This document shows, piece by piece, positions 6,695 to 10,952 of a stretch of 10,952 nt of DNA (position 1 is its first letter; each line of letters opens with the position of its first letter). Below the pieces are notes generated by a model. The model made no database searches, had not been told where the DNA came from, and saw only the letters and a list, made by a program, of their open reading frames with translations. The position numbers were made by a program, and so were the translations under genes. The DNA comes from Acidobacteriaceae bacterium. Its GTDB lineage: Bacteria > Acidobacteriota > Terriglobia > Terriglobales > Acidobacteriaceae. The stretch lies in contig PLKU01000315.1 in assembly GCA_003140705.1 (NCBI GenBank), positions 1-10,952 on the forward strand. The letters run 5' to 3'.

Positions 6695-6755
6695 GGCTCC
6701 GGTCGTGAACACGCTATACCAGCACCGACCGGATCAATCCTGACAAGTCGGAGCC
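6695..6755. repeat. Overlapping inverted repeats between the lipocalin-like gene and the GntR gene
   Basis: CCGGTCG (6699-6705) pairs with CGACCGG (6726-6732), and GGCTCCG (6695-6701) pairs with CGGAGCC (6749-6755). The two structures share bases 6699-6701 and exclude each other. They may terminate the preceding gene, although no T-run follows, or form the operator of the GntR regulator, since YtrA-type repressors bind inverted repeats at their own promoter. A weak promoter match, CTGACA (6740-6745) with TAGATC (6763-6768) at 17-nt spacing, overlaps the right arm. Confidence 0.4.
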
Positions 6756-6817
6756 GATCCGATAGATCGTTTTGACCGGCAGATGTGACGGAGAGCAAAG
6801 GATATTTGGAACAGAGG

Positions 6818-7210
6818 ATGGATTTCGAGTGGAACGACAGTCAGCCGATCTATCGCCAGCTTCGCGACCGGGTTGTCGCCATGATGCTCGACGGCGTGCT
6901 CAAGGAAGGCGATCCATTGCCCTCAGTGCGCACTGTGGCGGCCCAATATCGGGTCAATCCCCTGACGGTCCTGAAGGCTTATCAACAACTGGTCGACGAG
7001 GAACTGGTGGAGACCAGACGAGGACTGGGCATGTTTATGAACGCCGGCGCACGCGCCATGTTATTGCGAGGCGAACGCCAAAGATTCCTGGAAAAGGAAT
7101 GGCCCAAGGTTTGTGCAACCATTCAGCGGCTTGGCCTACGAGCGGAGGATCTGCTCGATGCCACACACTCGAAGAGCGCCAAGCCGCGTTCTCGAAAAGA
7201 GGAGCGCTAA
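6818..7210 (+). CDS. GntR-family transcriptional regulator, YtrA subfamily
   Basis: The protein is 130 aa from the ATG at 6818. Residues 9-75 are the GntR winged helix: QPIYRQLRDRVVAMMLDGVLKEGDPLPSVRTVAAQYRVNPLTVLKAYQQLVDEELVETRRGLGMFM. The short C-terminal tail (about 55 aa) with no effector domain is typical of YtrA regulators, which sit in front of ABC transporter genes and repress them. An in-frame GTG at 6785 would add 11 residues. I prefer 6818 because MDFEWNDSQPIYRQL is the usual family start, although neither start has a good ribosome site. The stop TAA (7208-7210) is 4 nt before the ABC ATPase ATG, so they form an operon. Inducers of this subfamily are often envelope stresses; here unknown. 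Confidence 0.9.
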   Translation: MDFEWNDSQPIYRQLRDRVVAMMLDGVLKEGDPLPSVRTVAAQYRVNPLTVLKAYQQLVDEELVETRRGLGMFMNAGARAMLLRGERQRFLEKEWPKVCATIQRLGLRAEDLLDATHSKSAKPRSRKEER

Positions 7211-7214
7211 AGCC

Positions 7215-8090
7215 ATGGCATGCATAGAAGCGCGCGGTCTCCGCAAGGAGTTTGGGACTACGATCGCGTTGGATGGCATCGAAATGCGTGTCGAAGAAGG
7301 CCGCATCCTGGGACTTATTGGTCCCAACGGCGCGGGCAAGACCACTGCGCTCAACGCCATTCTGGGCCTGCTGCCCTATCAGGGTGAACTACAGGTTCTC
7401 GGTCGCGACCCCTGGACGCAGCGCGATCAGCTCATGCGCGATGTATCGTTCATCGCGGATGTTGCCGTATTACCACGCTGGATAAAAGTATGGCAGGTGC
7501 TCGACTATGTTGCTGGTGTGCATCCCCGGTTCGATCGCGCAAAGGCGGAAAGCTTCCTTGCCAAAACGACCATTGGATACGCTCGAAGAGTCCGCGACTT
7601 ATCCAAGGGCATGGTGGCTCAACTGCACCTCGCCCTGGTAATGGCGATCGATGCCAGGTTGCTGGTACTCGACGAACCGACGTTGGGGCTCGACATCCTT
7701 TTCCGCAAGCAGTTTTACGATTCCCTGCTGAATGACTACTATGATCGCAGTCGCACAATCATCGTGACGACGCACCAGGTGGAGGAGATCCAGCACGTCA
7801 TCACCGACCTTATGTTTATCAACAGAGGTCGCGTCGTGCTCAGTTACAGCATGGAAGAAATTGAATCCCGCTTTCTTGAATTGATGGTCCATCCTGACCA
7901 GGTAGATGCAGCACGAGCCCTCAAGCCTATCGACGAGCGCCAGGTGATCGATGGCAGCATCCTGATGTTCGAGGGGGCTGACCGGCAACAGGTGGCTACG
8001 CTGGGAGAGGCGCGCACTCCCGGCATCGCCGACTTGTTCGTTGCCGTGATTGCTAATCAGGACAAGCAGGCACAAGGAGCGGCCAGATGA
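7215..8090 (+). CDS. ABC transporter ATP-binding protein (YtrB-like)
   Basis: The protein is 291 aa. The start at 7215 is set by AGAGGAG (7198-7204) 10 nt upstream; the frame is open back to 7113 but that part overlaps the GntR gene and is not ABC-like. Walker A is GPNGAGKT (36-43), the signature is LSKGM (129-133, for LSGGQ), Walker B is LLVLDEP (149-155), the D-loop is GLD (158-160), and the switch His187 is in TTHQVEE. The usual Q-loop Gln is not evident; the segment reads FIADVAVLPRW (79-89). Residues about 220-291 are a C-terminal extension typical of ABC-2 exporters of this group. The protein should power the permease encoded next, with which it overlaps by ATGA. The exported substrate is unknown. 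Confidence 0.93.
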   Translation: MACIEARGLRKEFGTTIALDGIEMRVEEGRILGLIGPNGAGKTTALNAILGLLPYQGELQVLGRDPWTQRDQLMRDVSFIADVAVLPRWIKVWQVLDYVAGVHPRFDRAKAESFLAKTTIGYARRVRDLSKGMVAQLHLALVMAIDARLLVLDEPTLGLDILFRKQFYDSLLNDYYDRSRTIIVTTHQVEEIQHVITDLMFINRGRVVLSYSMEEIESRFLELMVHPDQVDAARALKPIDERQVIDGSILMFEGADRQQVATLGEARTPGIADLFVAVIANQDKQAQGAAR

Positions 8091-9019
8091 GCAGTCAATC
8101 GAATGTAATGCCCGAATCCACTCTCCGGGCGCAGGGAATCGCAGCTGCGCCGTTTCCCGCGGCACGCCTTATGTACTGGTCGGTGCGGCGCGAATTGTGG
8201 GAAAATCGGGCGATCTATGTTGCTCCCGCCGGGGTCGCTTGCGTGTTCTTGTTTGGCTTCTCGATCAGCATCCTTCACTTGCTGGTCGAGATGCGCGCCG
8301 CGCCCTGGCTCGACGTGATGCAACAGCGCGAGTTGTTCGGGCAGCCATACGAGTTCGCTGAAGATCTGATCATGGGTACCGCTCTTCTAGTCGGACTGTT
8401 TTACTCTGTAGATGCCCTGTACGGGGAACGCCGCGATCGCAGCATTCTGTTCTGGAAGTCGCTGCCGGTCTCGGATCTCATTACGGTTCTGTCTAAGGCC
8501 GCGGTTCCGATTGTAGTTCTTCCTCTGCTGGCATTCGCAATCACGGTTCTAACGCAGTGGATGATGCTGCTACTCAGCAGCGCAGTGCTGCTGGGCAGCG
8601 GCCAAAACGTGGCGATCCTCTGGTCGCGGGTGGGGATCTTTCACCGCTGGCCTATGCTGCTCTTCCACTTCCTGTGCATTCACGGGCTCTGGCAATCGCC
8701 AATTTATGCCTGGCTCCTGCTGATCTCAGTCTGGGCACGGCGCGTACCGATTCTCTGGGCTGCGTTGCCGCCGCTGACCATCGGCATCGTGGAGAAGGTT
8801 GCCTTCAATACGACGTATTTCGGTTCTTTGATTGGCAACCGCTTCACCGGCGGCTCCGAAGGCATCGCGATCATGGAACGTGGCAGGGCAATGGATCCGA
8901 TGATGCTATTCGCGCCGCTCAATTTCCTCATCAACCCGGGCTTGTGGATAGGCCTTGCAGTCACAGCGGCGTTCCTTGCCACAGCCGTCCGACTGCGTCG
9001 GGGTCGCGGACCAATCTGA
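8087..9019 (+). CDS. ABC-2-type permease subunit
   Basis: The protein is 310 aa. The start overlaps the ATPase stop (ATGA at 8087-8090), with AAGGAG at 8074-8079. After a polar N-terminus, membrane segments are visible at about 43-66, 94-112, 138-168 (likely two), 190-216, 220-236 and 284-302, giving six or seven helices. Between helices 2 and 3 is YGERRDRSILFWKSLPVSD (112-130), the conserved loop of ABC-2 permeases that pair with YtrA-regulated ATPases. There is no extracellular binding-protein gene nearby, which fits an exporter or envelope-stress system rather than an importer. The C-terminus is basic (RLRRGRG). The gene ends 82 nt before the ferritin-like gene. Confidence 0.9.
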   Translation: MSSQSNVMPESTLRAQGIAAAPFPAARLMYWSVRRELWENRAIYVAPAGVACVFLFGFSISILHLLVEMRAAPWLDVMQQRELFGQPYEFAEDLIMGTALLVGLFYSVDALYGERRDRSILFWKSLPVSDLITVLSKAAVPIVVLPLLAFAITVLTQWMMLLLSSAVLLGSGQNVAILWSRVGIFHRWPMLLFHFLCIHGLWQSPIYAWLLLISVWARRVPILWAALPPLTIGIVEKVAFNTTYFGSLIGNRFTGGSEGIAIMERGRAMDPMMLFAPLNFLINPGLWIGLAVTAAFLATAVRLRRGRGPI

Positions 9020-9101
9020 TTTGCATACCGGCTCGATTCAAGCTCGATCCAGAAGCAAGTCTCCCATTGTTGACGAATTAACCCAGTCCCAAGGAGGACC
9101 C

Positions 9102-9863
9102 ATGGAATCCCTCGTTTCTCTGAACTGCTCGGAGCAGGTTGTATGCAATTCCCCTTTGTCCACCGCTTCAATCTGGCAAGATGTACTGGCCCAGGCAGTA
9201 ACCGGCGAACTCATGGCGGCCATGAACTACAGCGCATTATCGACCATCTGCGATGACCCGGAAGAAGTTGCTGAAGCCCTGGAGCACGCCCAGGGAGAAC
9301 AGGGACACGCCGCCGCTTTCGCTGCCGAAGGTCGGAAGATCGGAGTGGATGTCCCCAGCAATGTCAACGCCAGGTACTGGAAGCGGATTCGCGAGGCATT
9401 CATGCGCTCGATCGCGGAGCGCGACTTCATCGCCTGTCTGATCGTTCAGGAGATCATGCTCGAATCGTTCGCAGTCGCGAGCTATACCCGTGTCGGGAAG
9501 GCAGCTCCGGGGAGTCTCGGCAAGACCTTTGCCGCCATCGCCGCTGAGGAAGAGGGGCACATCGATCACGCGCTGGACATTCTGCGATCGGAGCGAGCGA
9601 AGGGTCCGCAGCGATTTGATGACAAGGTGTATCGGCTTCATCTCGACGTCATGACTACGCTCGCCGAGATGGTTGGGAAGGAATGCCGGCATGGACAATG
9701 CGACCTATGCCACAGCAGCTGTGTGAAACCAGCGCTTTCCGAGGTCGGGCTGTCCACAGTCGAACTGCGCGGTGCGTCGCTGCAACAGTACCTGAAAACG
9801 CTGGACGCGCTGGGACTGCCCGGGGAGGTAACACTTCAATGGGTCACGCAACTGCCAGTGTAA
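9102..9863 (+). CDS. Aldehyde-deformylating oxygenase-like ferritin-fold di-iron protein
   Basis: The protein is 253 aa from the ATG at 9102, set by AAGGAGG (9091-9097); the frame is open upstream but overlaps the permease. It aligns by eye with cyanobacterial ADO, which converts Cn fatty aldehyde to Cn-1 alkane plus formate. Candidate iron ligands are Glu36 (GELMAAMNY), Glu66 and His69 (GEQGH), Glu121 (CLIVQEIMLESFAVASY) and Glu150 and His153 (EEEGH). The spacings 30, 3, 55, 29 and 3 compare with 28, 3, 55, 29 and 3 in the Synechococcus enzyme as I recall it. The segment CLIVQEIMLESFAVASY closely resembles CLLIQALIIEAFAIAAY. The end (VGLSTVELRGASLQQYLKTL) also has an ADO-like GxST turn. An oddity is the Cys/His-rich segment at 195-207 (C-x4-C-x2-C-x3-C). 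The next gene is the reductase that supplies the aldehyde. Activity is inferred; another ferritin-like oxygenase or oxidase is possible. Confidence 0.82.
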   Translation: MESLVSLNCSEQVVCNSPLSTASIWQDVLAQAVTGELMAAMNYSALSTICDDPEEVAEALEHAQGEQGHAAAFAAEGRKIGVDVPSNVNARYWKRIREAFMRSIAERDFIACLIVQEIMLESFAVASYTRVGKAAPGSLGKTFAAIAAEEEGHIDHALDILRSERAKGPQRFDDKVYRLHLDVMTTLAEMVGKECRHGQCDLCHSSCVKPALSEVGLSTVELRGASLQQYLKTLDALGLPGEVTLQWVTQLPV

Positions 9864-10939
9864 CCGCGCGAGAGCTACGAACCGACTTGGATTTCGCTCT
9901 AATCGGGCATCAGGAAAGCTGGCGCTCGGCTGCGGATGTCCTCGCTGTCTTGCGCGGGGCCCAGCGCACGCAATTACCCGACGATGAAATCATGGAGATC
10001 TTCCCGTGGATTCCGCCGCGAGCCGTCTGTAACGTCGAGGTCGCGTCAACAACCGGCGCCAAAGCGCGTGGATTGTACATTGACTGCTTCATTCCCCCGG
10101 ATCGCCTCGATAGCGAATACGTCCACGACAACATCGGCCGAGTTCGGGCCGCGGCCGCATGTGCAATCAAAGCGGGAGCGAGGATCGTGAGCCTGGGTGG
10201 ATTCAGCTCCATTTTGATCGAAGGTAACTTTAATCAGCTTCCAGGGACTGCCGATACGATGTTCACGACCGGTAATACCCTCACTGTTGCATTCATTGTC
10301 CAAGGCATCAGGAAAATGTGCGCAATGGAGGGGCGGGGGATCTGCAGATCCACGCTCCTGATCGTTGGAGCAACCGGAGATGTGGGTTCGGGCTGTGCCC
10401 GCTGCCTGGCGCCTCTCGCCAAACGCGTTGTGCTTTGCGCGCGTAATGCGAAGCGGCTGCACACCCTCGCCGCCGAGTTGGAGGCTGATGGAACCGAGGT
10501 AGACATCGCAACAAGTCTCGAGCAATTCCCTCTTGCGGCCGATATCGTGATCTGCGCGGCGAGCCTGGCTTCCCCTTCACTTCGGTTGGGCCGCATTGCG
10601 CCCGAAGCAATCATCTGCGATGCGGGGTACCCGAAAAACCTGAATCCTGGCGGGGATATGCCTGGTGCCCGATTCTTCAGTGGCGGTCTAGGACAAATCT
10701 CAGGCGGATTGAGTTTCATGCCGGATTTCAAAGGCATTCTGAATCGGCATCCGTTCCCTGATGTGGCCCATGGATGTTTACTGGAAGGTATGGCCCTCGC
10801 CCTGGCGCGACGCTTCGAGCCGTTCTCCCAGGGGCGAGGATTCATCACGCGGGAGCGCGTCGAGGAAATCGAGACGATTGCCGCACTGCATGGAATCCAT
10901 CTCGCGCCGCTCTACAATGCGGAAGGGCCACTAGTGTAG
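9839..10939 (+). CDS. Long-chain acyl-[acyl-carrier-protein] reductase (AAR-like)
   Basis: The protein is 366 aa from the ATG at 9839, which has GGGGAGG at 9822-9828 and overlaps the ADO-like gene by 25 nt; the frame is open back to 9683 but that part is a shadow. AAR reduces fatty acyl-ACP to fatty aldehyde with NADPH. Visible family marks are DFALIGHQ (18-25), ARIVSLGGFSSI (114-125), FTTGNT (142-147), the Rossmann glycine motif GATGDVGS (177-184), and DAGYPKNL (261-268). Cys313 in HGCLLEGMALAL sits where cyanobacterial AAR has its acyl-thioester Cys in FACFAEAILLEF. It is slightly longer than the roughly 340-aa cyanobacterial enzymes, with about 17 extra N-terminal residues and an insert near 40-55. 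Order and coupling (ADO, then AAR) are the same as in cyanobacteria. Confidence 0.88.
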   Translation: MGHATASVTARELRTDLDFALIGHQESWRSAADVLAVLRGAQRTQLPDDEIMEIFPWIPPRAVCNVEVASTTGAKARGLYIDCFIPPDRLDSEYVHDNIGRVRAAAACAIKAGARIVSLGGFSSILIEGNFNQLPGTADTMFTTGNTLTVAFIVQGIRKMCAMEGRGICRSTLLIVGATGDVGSGCARCLAPLAKRVVLCARNAKRLHTLAAELEADGTEVDIATSLEQFPLAADIVICAASLASPSLRLGRIAPEAIICDAGYPKNLNPGGDMPGARFFSGGLGQISGGLSFMPDFKGILNRHPFPDVAHGCLLEGMALALARRFEPFSQGRGFITRERVEEIETIAALHGIHLAPLYNAEGPLV

Positions 10940-10952
10940 TGTCTCACGCAAA

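Noticed and set aside
7599..8165. Minus-strand open frame of 188 codons across the ABC ATPase
   Set aside because: It lies antisense to clear Walker B and H-loop coding sequence and crosses a coupled gene junction. It has no motif of its own.
8557..9081. Plus-strand open frame of 174 codons inside the permease gene
   Set aside because: It is an out-of-frame reading of the permease with no family similarity and no ribosome site.
9022..9101. Possible separate promoter for the ADO-like gene (TTGACG near 9070)
   Set aside because: A -10 box at the right distance would fall on the ribosome binding site, and no suitable hexamer is there.

Overview
The window is bacterial, about 55-60% G+C by eye, and carries no rRNA, tRNA, CRISPR array or complete mobile element. 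The gene families suggest an acidobacterium of the Terriglobia type. The hints are a small Cys-rich protein with the pattern ...DSIC-x2-C...H-V-C-D, a membrane-anchored coiled-coil protein with a C-terminal beta domain, a YtrA-like GntR/ABC pair and an ArsR/AHSA1 pair, which I recall as common there. No taxonomic marker is present, so this is inference.

Left part (1-4600). A minus-strand gene runs off the left edge (1-1909). It encodes an exported protein of 16 tandem HEAT repeats of about 30 residues plus a beta-rich C-terminal domain. Next, also on the minus strand, is a CE1-type alpha/beta-hydrolase esterase with an N-terminal early-set domain (2147-3274). Divergent from it is a single-pass membrane coiled-coil protein (3603-4451) followed by a terminator-like hairpin (4559-4591).

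Middle (4600-6690). A small putative zinc-binding protein lies on the minus strand (4604-4807). An ArsR-family repressor (5108-5476) overlaps the start of an AHSA1/SRPBCC gene that is broken by a stop codon and a one-base deletion (5454-about 5842). The tail of that gene is replaced or invaded by nested inverted repeats built on TTATGTGG. A secreted lipocalin-like protein follows (6157-6687). A 9-bp motif, TTAACCATA, occurs at the arsR start and again upstream of the lipocalin-like gene, so both may be targets of the same repressor.

Right part (6818-10939). Five tightly packed plus-strand genes follow: a YtrA-subfamily GntR regulator, an ABC ATPase, an ABC-2-like permease (ATGA overlap), a ferritin-like protein and a reductase. 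The ferritin-like protein has all six iron-ligand positions of cyanobacterial aldehyde-deformylating oxygenase (ADO) at near-identical spacing. The last gene, overlapping it by 25 nt, is recognisably a long-chain acyl-ACP reductase (AAR) with its Rossmann motif and catalytic-type Cys. ADO plus AAR is the fatty acyl-ACP to fatty aldehyde to alkane pathway known from cyanobacteria. Finding it intact, in the same gene order, behind a GntR/ABC cassette in what looks like an acidobacterium is the most interesting feature here. The ADO-like protein also carries a Cys/His-rich segment that I do not know from cyanobacterial ADO.
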